A stretch of DNA of 64,000 nucleotides from Xenococcaceae cyanobacterium MO_167.B27 (GCA_030065935.1 JASJCP010000004.1:29959-93958); one strand, 5' to 3'. Shown: positions 7,037-16,393, counted from the stretch's first letter. The notes: generated by a model not told the origin, from the letters alone. Made by a program: numbers and translations.

Positions 7037-8552
7037 GACTGATAAGGGTAAGGTTTATTTAGTTGGTGCTGGAGTTGGAGACATTGCTTATCTGACTATT
7101 AGAGGAAAGGAGTTATTAACCTCTGCTGAAGTCTTGATTTATGATGCTTTGGTTGATGCTCAACTTCTAAATTTAACACCCCCAGACTGTTTAAAACTGG
7201 ATGTGGGAAAACGGGGAGGAAAAGCCAGTACACCTCAAGATAAAATCAATCAACTATTAGTATCCTATTGCTTACAAGGAAAACAAGTAGTTAGGCTAAA
7301 AAGTGGCGACCCTTTGATTTTTGGACGTGCTATTGAGGAAATATCAGCTTTACAAGCAGCAGATTGTAATTTTGAATTAGTACCTGGGATTTCTTCGGTT
7401 TTAGCTGCACCTTTACTAGCCAATATCCCTTTAACAGATCGGGAATTAAGTAGTTGTTTTGCTGTTTGTAGTGGTCATCAACCAGAGTTACTCAATTGGA
7501 AAGCTTTAGCAGCGATAGATACTCTAGTGATTTTGATGGGTACTCGCACTTTACCAGAGATTGTTACTCGATTATTACAGTTCGGTAAAGAGGACAATGA
7601 ACCAGTTGCAATTATTCGTAACTGTTCCCAAATAGGACAAGAGATTTTTTGGGGTACGTTAACCGATATAGTAAAAAAAACTGAGGGTATCTCTCTATCT
7701 CCAGCCGTTATTATTATAGGTAAAGTTGTGGCGTATAGCGATCGCATAAAACAAAAAATTTCTCTTCCCCTAGCCGATAAAAGAATTTTAGTAACTCGCG
7801 CTGCGGAACAATCTAGCAAGTTTACCACTCTATTACAACAACAAGGTGCAACAGCGATCGAAATGCCAGCTTTAGTCATAACTCCTCCTTCTAGTTGGAT
7901 AGACTTAGATCGAGAGATAGAAAATATTGCTAGTTTTGACTGGTTGATTCTGACTTCTGCTAATGGGGTAAATTATTTCTTAGAAAGATTAAAAACTTTA
8001 GGCAAAGATATCCGTGCTTTAGCAGGGGTTAAAATTGCAGTAGTAGGCAAGAAAACTGCTGCAACTCTGGAAAAATACAGCCTCAAACCTGACTTTATCC
8101 CCCCTAACTTCGTAGCTGACTCTTTAGTAGAAGCTTTCCCCGAAACCCTACCAGGAAAGAAAATCTTATTTCCCCGTGTGGAAACAGGAGGAAGAGAGAT
8201 ACTGGTTAAAGAATTAACTTCTGGTGGTGCAAACTTAGTAGAAGTTGCTGCTTATCAATCTCGCTGTCCCGATAAAATGGATAGTAGCGTATGGCAAAGA
8301 TTACAACAACAACAAATAGATGTTATTACTTTTGCTAGTTCTAAAACCGTCAGCAATTTTGTTCAGCTAGTAGAGCAAGAATTAGCTACAGATAATAATA
8401 TTCAAGATATCTTAAATCAAGTCGCCCTCGCCTCCATTGGTCCTCAAACCTCTAAAACTTGTTACGAATTATTAAAAAGAGTCGATATCGAAGCTACTGA
8501 ATATACTTTAGAAGGATTAACAGACGCGATCGTTCAGTATTTTGGTAATTAG
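7035..8552 (+). CDS. cobA-hemD: Uroporphyrinogen-III C-methyltransferase / uroporphyrinogen-III synthase fusion
   Basis: Bifunctional tetrapyrrole enzyme. The N-terminal domain (about residues 1-245) is a SAM-dependent methyltransferase making precorrin-2 from uroporphyrinogen III: glycine-rich VYLVGAGVGD, LVDAQLL, VRLKSGDP and VPGISSV are all present. The C-terminal domain (about 250-505) is HemD, which cyclises and inverts ring D of hydroxymethylbilane (RILVTRAAEQSSKF, LTSANGV, ASIGPQTSKTC). Together they feed siroheme and cobalamin as well as heme and chlorophyll. The ATG at 7035 lies within a short tandem repeat. It stands alone, without other heme genes nearby. Confidence 0.93.
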   Translation: MTDKGKVYLVGAGVGDIAYLTIRGKELLTSAEVLIYDALVDAQLLNLTPPDCLKLDVGKRGGKASTPQDKINQLLVSYCLQGKQVVRLKSGDPLIFGRAIEEISALQAADCNFELVPGISSVLAAPLLANIPLTDRELSSCFAVCSGHQPELLNWKALAAIDTLVILMGTRTLPEIVTRLLQFGKEDNEPVAIIRNCSQIGQEIFWGTLTDIVKKTEGISLSPAVIIIGKVVAYSDRIKQKISLPLADKRILVTRAAEQSSKFTTLLQQQGATAIEMPALVITPPSSWIDLDREIENIASFDWLILTSANGVNYFLERLKTLGKDIRALAGVKIAVVGKKTAATLEKYSLKPDFIPPNFVADSLVEAFPETLPGKKILFPRVETGGREILVKELTSGGANLVEVAAYQSRCPDKMDSSVWQRLQQQQIDVITFASSKTVSNFVQLVEQELATDNNIQDILNQVALASIGPQTSKTCYELLKRVDIEATEYTLEGLTDAIVQYFGN

Positions 8553-8610
8553 TTAAAACACAAAATAAAAGATAATTTTTTACCTAATAAGTAACTAGTT
8601 GAATTATAAA

Positions 8611-8643
8611 ATGAGGAAAATTTTAACTACTTTTTCCTCATGA
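8611..8643 (+). promoter_or_regulatory. Hairpin and 10-codon upstream ORF overlapping the exoprotein start
   Basis: ATGAGGAAAA (8611-8620) can pair with TTTTCCTCAT (8632-8641), placing the only GAGG motif and part of the ATG at 8640 in a stem. The same bases encode a tiny ORF (MRKILTTFSS) whose TGA (8641-8643) overlaps the exoprotein ATG as ATGA. Either feature could control translation; both are read directly from sequence, and the function is inference. Confidence 0.35.
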
Positions 8644-11600
8644 AACTAGTATACTGCTCATTTCTCGGTCTATTATTCGTAGGAGCATTAATCTCACCAG
8701 CTTCGGCACAAATTACTACTGATGGCAGTACCAATACCACTTTAACTACCACTGATAATGGGTTAAGAATAGATGATGGAGAACGCGCTGGCGGTAATTT
8801 ATTTCACAGCTTTGGAGAGTTTTCTGTACAAAATGGTAGTGAAGCTTTCTTTAACAATGCTAGTGATATAGTTAATATCTTTTCTCGTGTCACAGGTGGG
8901 AATATTTCCAATATTGACGGATTGATTCGTGCTAATGGTGCAGCCAACTTATTTTTAATTAATCCGCACGGAATTATTTTTGGTGAAAGTGCTAGTCTGC
9001 AAATTGGTGGTTCGTTTTATGGAAGTACCGCAGATAGTATCTTATTTCCTGATGGTGTAGAATTTAGTGCGACAAATATCCAAAGACCGATCTTAACGAT
9101 TAATGCTCCGATTGGTTTAAATCTTCGGGATAATCCAGGGGAGATAGTAAATCGTTCATTTGCTATAAATAGCGCGGGTGATGATTTCGTCGGTTTAGAA
9201 GTAGCACCAGGAAACACCCTGGGTTTAGTAGGTGGGAATATTAACTTTGAATCTGGTCAGGCTACAGCAAATGGTGGCAACATCGAGCTAGGTACTTTAT
9301 CGGATGCAGGAACAGTTACTTTTAATGATGATGGTAGTTTAAGCTTTCCTGAAGATGTAGCAAGAGCGGATATCATCCTCAGTAATTTTGCTGATATAGA
9401 CGTTACGGGTACAGGTGGTGGAAGTATCACCATTAATGGTCGCAATGTAAGTCTTTCTGCTGGAGACTTTGGGGGTAGTGTGATAAGAGCAGGAATAACA
9501 GCAGATTCAACTTCAGCAGAAGCCAAAGCTGGTGATATTACCATTAATGCTACTGACAATATAACTGTCGATCAGAGTTTTATTTTCAATGACGTTGAAC
9601 TAAATGGAGTGGGGAATGCAGGGAATATCACCATTGATACTACTAACCTAACTCTCACCAATGTTGCGATAATTAATAGTAGTACCTTTGGTGAAGGTAA
9701 TGGAGGGACTCTCACTATTAATGCTAGCGAGACTATTTCTGTAGATAATAGTTCGATTAGCAGTAGCGTTCAACCAAATGCAATAGGTAATGCAGGAGCA
9801 GTCAGCATTGACACCAATAACCTAACTCTCACCAATGTGGGGGAAATTGGTAGTACTACCTTTGGTGAAGGAAATGCAGGAGCAGTCAGCATTGACACCA
9901 ATAACCTAACTCTCACCAATGGGGCAGTAATTAATAGTAGTACCTTTGGTGAAGGTAATGCAGATACTATCACCATTAGTGCAAATGATACTATTTCTTT
10001 GTCTGGAGTGGACAGTTTTGGATTTGGTAGTATAATCACCAGTACCGTTGGACCAAATGCAGTAGGAAATGCAGGAGAAGTAAGAATTGACACCAATAAC
10101 CTAACTCTCGCCAATGGGGCAGCAATTAGTAGTAGAATCTTTGGTGAAGGTAATGCAGATACTATCACCATTAGTGCAAATGATACTATTTCTTTGTCTG
10201 GAGTGGACAGTTTTGGATTTGGTAGTATAATTAACAGTACAGTTGAACCAAATGTAGTAGGAAATGCAGGAGAAGTAAGAATTGACACCAATAACCTAAC
10301 TCTCACTAATGGGGCAGTAATTAGTAGTAGTACCTCTGGAACAGGAGATGCAGGGACTCTAACTATTAATGCTAGCGAGACTATTTCTGTGGATAATAGT
10401 CTGATCAGCAGTAGCGTTCAACCAAATGCAGTAGGAAATGCAGGAGTACTTAGCATTGAAACTACTAACCTAACTCTCACCAATAGGGGGGAAATTAGTA
10501 GTAGTACCTTTAGCGAAGGTAATGCAGGGACTCTAACTATTAATGCTGCTGATACTATTTTTGTGGATAATAGTTCAATTGGCAATAGCGTTCAAGCAAA
10601 TGCAATAGGAAATGCAGGAGTAGTTAGCATTGAAACCACTAATCTAACTCTCACCAATAGGGGGCAAATTCTTAGTAGCACTTTTGGAACAGGAAATGCC
10701 GGAACTGTCAACATTAATGCTGCTGATACTATTTCTTTGTCTGGAGAAGGTGATGATGGTTTTCCTACTCTGATCACCAGTACTGTTAACCCAAATGCAA
10801 TAGGAAATGCAGGAGCAGTCAGCATTGAAACCACTAATCTAAATCTGACCAATGGGGGGCAAATTAGGAGTAGCACTTTTGGGACAGGAAATGCCGGGAC
10901 TGTCACCATTAATAGTGCTGATACTATTTCTGTGGATAATAGTGCGATCTCCAGTCAGTTTGAACGAGATGCAGTAGGAAATCCAGGAAATGTAACAATT
11001 AACACCACTAACCTAAATCTCACCAATAGGGGGCAAATTAGTACTGCCACTTTTGGAACAGGAAATGCCGGGATTGTCACCATTAATGCTGCTGATACTA
11101 TTTCTGTGGATAATAGTGTGATCGGCAGTACTGTTCAACCAGATGCAGTAGGAAATGCAGGAGATGTGACGATTAACACCAATGATCTTTCCCTTACTAA
11201 TGGAGCATTTGTAAGTAGTAGCAATTTCAATCAGGGAGAATCTGGAAATGTCAAAATTAATGCTGATTCTGTGCTGTTAGAAAATGGGCAAATTACTGCG
11301 ACTACCGCATCAGGTGTAGAAAGGGGAAATATAATTCTTCAAATCGCCGAGTTTCTCACTTTAGAACAAGACAGCTTAATTTCAGCCCGAGCAATAGAAG
11401 ACGCTATTGGTGGCAATATCGATATTAATGCTGAGTTTATTATCGCTTTTCCTAGCAGTGGTAATGGTAACGACATTGTCGCTAGTGCAGAACAAGGAAA
11501 CGGAGGAGATATTACTATCACAGCACAAGCTCTTTTAGGTATTGAAGAAGGTACAAATATACCAGGAAACGGGAGTAACGATATTGATGCTAGTTCACAG

Positions 11601-12032
11601 TTTGGTCAGAGTGGCAGTGTAACTTTTAATGTTCCTGATACTAACAATTTTCAAGAGACTGGCGAATTATCTAGTAATGTCCTTTCAGCAGAATCAGTAT
11701 CAGAAGAGGCTTGTGCTGCTACTGGACAATCAGGATTAATTCTAAAAGGAAAAGGAGGAGTACCACCAGCACCCAATTTACCTTTAAGTAGTCAACTACT
11801 ACTTGTTGATGGCAAACCAATTACACCTAACTTTTCTCAGTTAAATAATCAGCAAGCACCTCAGAATAATAGGTTTCAACTTCAACCAATTAAAACATCT
11901 GTTGGGGATATATATCCAGCTAGGGGAGTCATTAAAACTGAAGATGGGAGAGTGATTTTGACTGCTTATCCCACTAACAATATTGCTACTCGTACTCCAG
12001 AAGATGCAGTGAATTGTCATCAAGTACAATAG
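8640..12032 (+). CDS. Two-partner-secretion exoprotein with filamentous haemagglutinin N-terminal domain
   Basis: TpsA-type secreted protein of 1130 aa. It has a signal peptide ending PASAQ and a TPS/FhaB secretion domain in about residues 25-190, with the family motifs SFGEFSVQNG, ANGAANLFLINPHGI and FGESASLQIGGSFYGS. A long right-handed beta-helix follows, built of repeated NAGTLTINA / TTNLTLTN units, with a Cys-containing C-terminal region. Two near-identical 65-residue blocks (DNA period 195 bp, about 9951-10340) show recent internal duplication. It would be exported through an FhaC-type outer-membrane pore, none of which is encoded here. Adhesion or surface function is inferred from the family. 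Confidence 0.88.
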   Translation: MKLVYCSFLGLLFVGALISPASAQITTDGSTNTTLTTTDNGLRIDDGERAGGNLFHSFGEFSVQNGSEAFFNNASDIVNIFSRVTGGNISNIDGLIRANGAANLFLINPHGIIFGESASLQIGGSFYGSTADSILFPDGVEFSATNIQRPILTINAPIGLNLRDNPGEIVNRSFAINSAGDDFVGLEVAPGNTLGLVGGNINFESGQATANGGNIELGTLSDAGTVTFNDDGSLSFPEDVARADIILSNFADIDVTGTGGGSITINGRNVSLSAGDFGGSVIRAGITADSTSAEAKAGDITINATDNITVDQSFIFNDVELNGVGNAGNITIDTTNLTLTNVAIINSSTFGEGNGGTLTINASETISVDNSSISSSVQPNAIGNAGAVSIDTNNLTLTNVGEIGSTTFGEGNAGAVSIDTNNLTLTNGAVINSSTFGEGNADTITISANDTISLSGVDSFGFGSIITSTVGPNAVGNAGEVRIDTNNLTLANGAAISSRIFGEGNADTITISANDTISLSGVDSFGFGSIINSTVEPNVVGNAGEVRIDTNNLTLTNGAVISSSTSGTGDAGTLTINASETISVDNSLISSSVQPNAVGNAGVLSIETTNLTLTNRGEISSSTFSEGNAGTLTINAADTIFVDNSSIGNSVQANAIGNAGVVSIETTNLTLTNRGQILSSTFGTGNAGTVNINAADTISLSGEGDDGFPTLITSTVNPNAIGNAGAVSIETTNLNLTNGGQIRSSTFGTGNAGTVTINSADTISVDNSAISSQFERDAVGNPGNVTINTTNLNLTNRGQISTATFGTGNAGIVTINAADTISVDNSVIGSTVQPDAVGNAGDVTINTNDLSLTNGAFVSSSNFNQGESGNVKINADSVLLENGQITATTASGVERGNIILQIAEFLTLEQDSLISARAIEDAIGGNIDINAEFIIAFPSSGNGNDIVASAEQGNGGDITITAQALLGIEEGTNIPGNGSNDIDASSQFGQSGSVTFNVPDTNNFQETGELSSNVLSAESVSEEACAATGQSGLILKGKGGVPPAPNLPLSSQLLLVDGKPITPNFSQLNNQQAPQNNRFQLQPIKTSVGDIYPARGVIKTEDGRVILTAYPTNNIATRTPEDAVNCHQVQ

Positions 12033-12060
12033 CGATGACTGATTCAAAGGTTATAGTAAT

Positions 12061-12260
12061 ATCTTGCACCTTGAACCGCATTCCGCCTGAAACTTCAGTT
12101 TTAGGCTAAAACCGTGAGTCTATTAAAATAGACTACAAATTTTATGAAACATAAATAAAATTATGCTTTGATAATCGGATTTAGTATTAGTTCTAGACTA
12201 AAGCTCTTGAGAGGACTTTTCTGTATCAGCCAAGAAATTTATTACTTGGTAATGTATCGC
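12061..12260 (+). repeat. Dispersed hairpin repeat, copy C
   Basis: Starts ATCTTGCACC directly downstream of the exoprotein gene and ends near AATGTATCGC. The GTCTATTAAAATAGAC, CTCTTGAGAG and CCAAGAAATTTATTACTTGG stems are all present, with about 50 extra bases between the first and second stem compared with copy B. An open frame over this region (12168-12383) is probably a by-product. Confidence 0.7.
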
Positions 12261-12383
12261 GCTACAAATCTTTCTTTTGACTCTCCCCAGTCCCGATTGT
12301 CCCCTCAAGTAAAAGGAATGTTGCGGTTTCTGGCAGACCCTTGTTATAAAAGTCGGATATTAGGTTATAAAAAAATATTTTAA

Positions 12384-14240
12384 ATGAGTCAGTGTCTTAA
12401 TCCAGAATGCCTACAAGTTAATCCCGAAAACACACAGTTTTGTCAACAGTGTGGTAGTAACTTATTATTAGTTGACCGCTATCGTGCTGTCAGAATTTTA
12501 GGAAAGGGAGGTTTCGGGAGAACATTTTTAGCAATAGACGAGTTTAAACCATCTAAACCCCCTTGTGTGATTAAACAGTTTCTCCCAGACATAAAAAGCA
12601 AGAAAGGATTAAAAAAAGCTGCGGAATTATTTGAAAGGGAAGCAATGCGTCTTGATGAATTAGGTAAACATTCCCAAATTCCAGAATTATTAGCCTTTTT
12701 CAATCAAGAAGACCGTCAGTATCTAATTCAAGAATTTATTGATGGTGACGATCTTGCCAAAGAGTTAAAAATTAAAGGAGTATTTAACGAACAACAAATA
12801 AGAGAACTCCTCAATGATATGTTAGCTGTTTTAAAGTTTGTTCACTCTAATAATGTAATTCATCGTGATATTAAACCAGAAAATATTATTAGAAGAAAAC
12901 AAGACGGTAAACTAGTATTAGTTGATTTTGGAGCAGCCAAAAGTGCCGAATGTATCGAGTCTTCTGTCACAGGAACAATTATTGGCTCTGCTGCTTATAT
13001 CGCTCCAGAACAAGCTGTAGGTAAACCCAAATTTGCTAGCGATCTTTACAGTTTAGGTGCAACTTGTCTCCATTTACTTACTGATGTCCAACCCACAGAA
13101 TTATTTGATGTTGCAGAAGGAGAATGGAAATGGCGAGAATATCTAGAAGATAATGATATTAGTTACGAACTCAGTCGAGTTTTAGATAAGTTAGTAGAAG
13201 GAGCAACTAAGAGAAGATTTGAGAAGGTAGAAGAAGTTTTACAAGCACTGTATGGAGGAATATCCCCCGTAGTTACAAATAGGAGAACTTCTAGTTCTAA
13301 TTATGCTCAAAAACCCAAATACGGAGTATCAACTAATTCCTCATCGAAAACTTCTGCATCGGTAAAATCAAGAGTCAAACCTCCATCCGTCAAAAACTTA
13401 AATTTAAAAGTCTTTACCTATACTTTCTTGAAAATTGACCAGACAAATGATCTTGTAATTGGGAGAAACCCCCCTCTAAAAACTATTGAATATGCTGGAA
13501 AAGCCAAATATATTACTGTGGATTTAGGAAAAGGTATCACTATGGATTTAGTTGGTATTCCTGGAGGTAAATATCTAATGGGTTCTCCCGATAATGAAGC
13601 GGAAAGAAGCAGTGAAGAAAGTCCGCAACATCCTGTAGCAATTCCTCCTTTTTTAATGGGAAAATACCCTGTTACTCAGCAGCAATGGGAAAGAGTAATG
13701 AAAAGTAATCCTTCTCGTTTTACTGATCATCCTGATAACCCAGTAGAAAAAGTTTCTTGGTTTGACTGTTGGGAATTTTGTGAAAAATTATCAGAAAAGA
13801 TTGGTCGAGAATTTAGATTACCCACAGAAGCAGAATGGGAATATGCTTGTCGTGGTAAAACTACAACCCCGTTTCATTTCGGAGAGACTATAGCGGATGA
13901 GTTGGCTAACTATAATGGCGAATATGCTTATGCTTCAGGGAAAGAAGGAGAATATCGAGGTAAAACTACTAAAGTAGGCAGCTTTCCCCCTAATAGTTTT
14001 GGATTATACGATTTACATGGCAATGTAGCAGAATGGTGCGCGGATAGTTGGCATGATAGTTATCAAAATGCACCTAATAATGGAAGTGCTTGGTTAAGTG
14101 AGAATGAAAAAGATTCTCGGGTTTTAAGGGGTGGTTCATGGTTACATCTGGCTGGTTGTTGTCGTAGTTCCCATCGTTTGAGTTCCCCTCCTGGGAGTAA
14201 ATCTGATGCTTTTGGTTTTAGGATTGCTTCTAGTGTGTGA
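12384..14240 (+). CDS. 4-Cys Ser/Thr protein kinase fused to a formylglycine-generating-enzyme-like domain
   Basis: N-terminal zinc-ribbon (C4, C9, C20, C23), then a Hanks-type kinase: glycine loop GKGGFG (about 40-45), Lys64 in VIKQF, HRDIKPEN (160-167), DFG (181-183) and AYIAPEQ. A linker of about 80 residues leads to an FGE/sulfatase-modifying-factor domain (about 390-616) with GGKYLMGSPDNEAE, LPTEAEWEYACRG, GNVAEWCADSW and VLRGGSW. FGE-like domains in kinases often act in binding rather than formylglycine formation; C-C residues in LAGCCRSSHR keep catalysis possible. The stop TGA coincides with the first bases of a transposon end. Substrates are unknown. Confidence 0.92.
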   Translation: MSQCLNPECLQVNPENTQFCQQCGSNLLLVDRYRAVRILGKGGFGRTFLAIDEFKPSKPPCVIKQFLPDIKSKKGLKKAAELFEREAMRLDELGKHSQIPELLAFFNQEDRQYLIQEFIDGDDLAKELKIKGVFNEQQIRELLNDMLAVLKFVHSNNVIHRDIKPENIIRRKQDGKLVLVDFGAAKSAECIESSVTGTIIGSAAYIAPEQAVGKPKFASDLYSLGATCLHLLTDVQPTELFDVAEGEWKWREYLEDNDISYELSRVLDKLVEGATKRRFEKVEEVLQALYGGISPVVTNRRTSSSNYAQKPKYGVSTNSSSKTSASVKSRVKPPSVKNLNLKVFTYTFLKIDQTNDLVIGRNPPLKTIEYAGKAKYITVDLGKGITMDLVGIPGGKYLMGSPDNEAERSSEESPQHPVAIPPFLMGKYPVTQQQWERVMKSNPSRFTDHPDNPVEKVSWFDCWEFCEKLSEKIGREFRLPTEAEWEYACRGKTTTPFHFGETIADELANYNGEYAYASGKEGEYRGKTTKVGSFPPNSFGLYDLHGNVAEWCADSWHDSYQNAPNNGSAWLSENEKDSRVLRGGSWLHLAGCCRSSHRLSSPPGSKSDAFGFRIASSV

Positions 14241-14275
14241 CACTCCCGCAGGGTAAACCTGTGCGGGCTTCTAAG
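14238..14275 (-). repeat. TnpB-type right end abutting the kinase-FGE stop codon
   Basis: On the minus strand this reads AGAAGCCCGC...GCGGGAGTGTCAC, a hairpin with stems CCCGC/GCGGG and CAGG/CCTG. It shares AGAAGC at the inner side and GTCAC at the outer side with the sequences after agmatinase (15582) and citrate synthase (26042). Its terminal TGA on the + strand is the kinase stop codon. It may also act as a terminator. Confidence 0.5.
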
Positions 14276-14344
14276 CAACATTGATAGCTTGGGTGTAGAA
14301 TCAAAGATTCTCTCGAAAAACGAGTGCTTGAACTACCAACTAAC

Positions 14345-14524
14345 TTAGACTACTTTGAGCCGTGTCGAGCCATCTACTACTTTCAAACCAAAGTTTGGTT
14401 GTAGATACGTTTCTATCAAATTATTTGTATTTTGAGAATACAAACCACAATTCCCACCGCAGTAACTTTTACCTACTGAACGGACTGCAACTGGGAGACT
14501 TTTCAGTAGAACCCATGTTACTAT
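14345..14524 (-). pseudogene. Possible remnant of a TnpB C-terminal tail
   Basis: A minus-strand open stretch encodes about 58 residues including LPVAVRSVGKSYCGGNCG and a Gly/Ser end. I take this to resemble the variable tail that follows the zinc ribbon in some cyanobacterial TnpB proteins. The stop at 14345 is about 70 bases from the right-end hairpin at 14275, the spacing and orientation expected of a decayed element. The similarity is from memory and weak. The rest of 14276-14705 shows no convincing gene. Confidence 0.3.
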
Positions 14525-14705
14525 TCAGATTTCAAGGTGCCTATGGCAATGATTATACAATGGCTGAACCAAGTTCTCTATAAAGATTTGATGTCTAAAT
14601 TGCGCGAGTTATCGCCCTCGCTTTCTTCCAGTTTGCGATCGCCAAGTGGAATTCCCGCTCGGTTCTTTAAAATTAGCATTTAGCTACTATTTAATTTACA
14701 GGAAG

Positions 14706-15584
14706 ATGAATCCTAAACAGTTTATCGGTTCAGAAGCTCAAACTACCTACACTGAAGCTAAAGCAATTATTTTACCAATACCCTATGAAGCTACAACTAC
14801 TTATCGTAAGGGATGCCAACAAGGTCCTGATGCAATTATCGAAGCTTCCGATCAACTAGAAGCCTATGATGAAGAATTGCAACAAGAAACTTGTTTCAAA
14901 ACCAGCATTTATACCTGTGAGGCGATCGCAGATACTAGAAAGAATCCTCATCTAACAGCAGAAGAAATGTTAGAAGTCACCACAAATACTGTATCTGAAT
15001 TAATTAAAGATGGGAAATTTGTTATTGCTTTAGGAGGAGAACACGCCATTACTGAAGGAGTAGTCAGAGCCTATCATCAGCTACTTAGTCAACCTTTTAC
15101 CGTAGTTCAAATCGACGCTCATGGGGATATGCGTCACAGTTATGAAGGTTCAATTTACAATCATGCTTGTGTGATGCGTAGAGTGCTAGATATGGGTTTA
15201 CCCACTCTCCCTGTAGGAATTCGCAGTATCTGTCGTGAAGAAGCAGAGTTAATTAAAACACAACAAATTCCTGTGATCTGGGCAAGAGATATATATTATG
15301 ATCGAGATTGGATTCAAAAAGCGATCGCTAAAATTACTACAGAAAAAGTCTTTATTACTATTGATTTAGATGGACTCGATCCTAGTTTATTACCTGGTGT
15401 AGGAACTCCCGAACCAGGAGGCTTAAATTGGTACGAATTAACCCGATTTATCCGAGAAATTTGTGTCAATCATCAAGTAATTGGTTGTGATGTGATGGAA
15501 TTATCACCGCTTTCTGACTCTGTTGTCTCTGAATTTACAGCAGCGAAACTAGTATATAAACTGATAGGCTATCTCAGCTTGTGA
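14706..15584 (+). CDS. speB: Agmatinase (ureohydrolase family)
   Basis: Mn-dependent ureohydrolase, most likely splitting agmatine to putrescine and urea in polyamine synthesis. Metal-ligand motifs are visible: GGEHAIT, IDAHGDMRHSYEGSIYNHA and the terminal pair TIDLDGLDPSLLPGVGTPEPGG. The length of 292 aa fits. ATG at 14706 with AGGAAG just upstream is chosen over a GTG at 14646 that would add an unrelated leader. The TGA stop lies in a transposon-like end (15582). Arginase or guanidinobutyrase activity cannot be excluded from sequence alone. Confidence 0.88.
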   Translation: MNPKQFIGSEAQTTYTEAKAIILPIPYEATTTYRKGCQQGPDAIIEASDQLEAYDEELQQETCFKTSIYTCEAIADTRKNPHLTAEEMLEVTTNTVSELIKDGKFVIALGGEHAITEGVVRAYHQLLSQPFTVVQIDAHGDMRHSYEGSIYNHACVMRRVLDMGLPTLPVGIRSICREEAELIKTQQIPVIWARDIYYDRDWIQKAIAKITTEKVFITIDLDGLDPSLLPGVGTPEPGGLNWYELTRFIREICVNHQVIGCDVMELSPLSDSVVSEFTAAKLVYKLIGYLSL

Positions 15585-15640
15585 CATACTCGTAATGTAA
15601 ACCCATCACTAGCTTCTTGGTTCATCCCGACGGGACTAGA
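15582..15640 (-). repeat. TnpB-type right end abutting the agmatinase stop codon
   Basis: On the minus strand it reads AGAAGCTAGTG...ACGAGTATGTCAC, like the element end after the kinase-FGE gene but with a weaker stem. The neighbouring GGTTCATCCCGACGGGAC motif resembles TTCATCCCACC sequences at 26611 and 61671, both near TnpB material. TGA of the end is the agmatinase stop. Confidence 0.4.
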
Positions 15641-15720
15641 TGACCATTAGTAATTGTGACTATTGGCAGCTTAGATAAATTACTCTTAAATTGTTAGTAG
15701 GATAAAAAAGGAAATAATAT

Positions 15721-16269
15721 ATGCAAACTGACAAAAAACTAGTTGGAGGTTATGCTCCAGATTTTGAGCTACCAGGAATGGATGAAGAAGTAGGTCATCT
15801 TGGTCGTTATCTAAAACAGTATCAAGCGATCGCAGTAATTTTTATCAGTAATCAATGTCCTTACGTCCATCAATATTTAGACCGTATCAAAAAAATACAA
15901 GCTGATTTTCATCCCCAAGGATTTAGTTTTATCGCCATTAATTCTAATGATAGCGGTAATACCCTCCAAGAAAGTTTTGAGACAATGAAAGGTTTTGCTC
16001 AACAACATAATTTATCATTTCCTTATCTTAGGGATTCTACTCAAGATGTGGCTAAGTCTTTTGGGGTACAAGTAACTCCAGAAGTATTTTTATTAGACAA
16101 TAAATCTGTAGTCCGTTATGCAGGAAACATTGACGATAATCCTGATGCTCCTGATTCGGTGACATCCTCTTATTTACGAGATAGTATTACTAGCTTACTT
16201 TCTGGACAAGAAATTGCTACTAATTATACTGAACCCGTCGGAACTCCCATTAAATGGCGCAATAAGTAG
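15721..16269 (+). CDS. Thioredoxin-fold redoxin (AhpC/TSA-like)
   Basis: 182-aa cytosolic thioredoxin-fold protein. The N-terminus (APDFELPGMDEEVGHL) is typical of AhpC/TSA or redoxin families. The active-site region reads ISNQCPYVHQYLDRIK, with a single Cys followed by PYV instead of CxxC, and a later cis-Pro region (VQVTPEVFLLD) is intact. This is a common cyanobacterial single-Cys redoxin group; peroxidase activity is plausible but not shown. ATG at 15721 follows AAGGAAATAATAT. Monocistronic, 124 bases before pyrH. Confidence 0.8.
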   Translation: MQTDKKLVGGYAPDFELPGMDEEVGHLGRYLKQYQAIAVIFISNQCPYVHQYLDRIKKIQADFHPQGFSFIAINSNDSGNTLQESFETMKGFAQQHNLSFPYLRDSTQDVAKSFGVQVTPEVFLLDNKSVVRYAGNIDDNPDAPDSVTSSYLRDSITSLLSGQEIATNYTEPVGTPIKWRNK

Positions 16270-16393
16270 ATTAAACCATTTATTAGCTATTAGTTTTTAC
16301 TTGCTAAAAACCTAAAAAGCTACTTAATACCAAAAAACTGGTATCTTATGGGGAGATAAACAACACATAAAGATCGAGGTCATTGTTCCAGGG

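Noticed and set aside
9770..10306. Long minus-strand open frame inside the exoprotein gene
   Set aside because: Shadow of the repeats of the exoprotein; Val/Leu/Pro repeats mirror the sense strand.
12168..12383. 71-codon open frame directly before the kinase-FGE gene
   Set aside because: Most of it lies inside dispersed repeat copy C and its product has no recognisable pattern; the tail after 12260 is too short to judge.
14362..14583. 73-codon + strand ORF after the kinase-FGE gene
   Set aside because: No domain-like pattern; the minus strand gives a better explanation as TnpB tail remnant.
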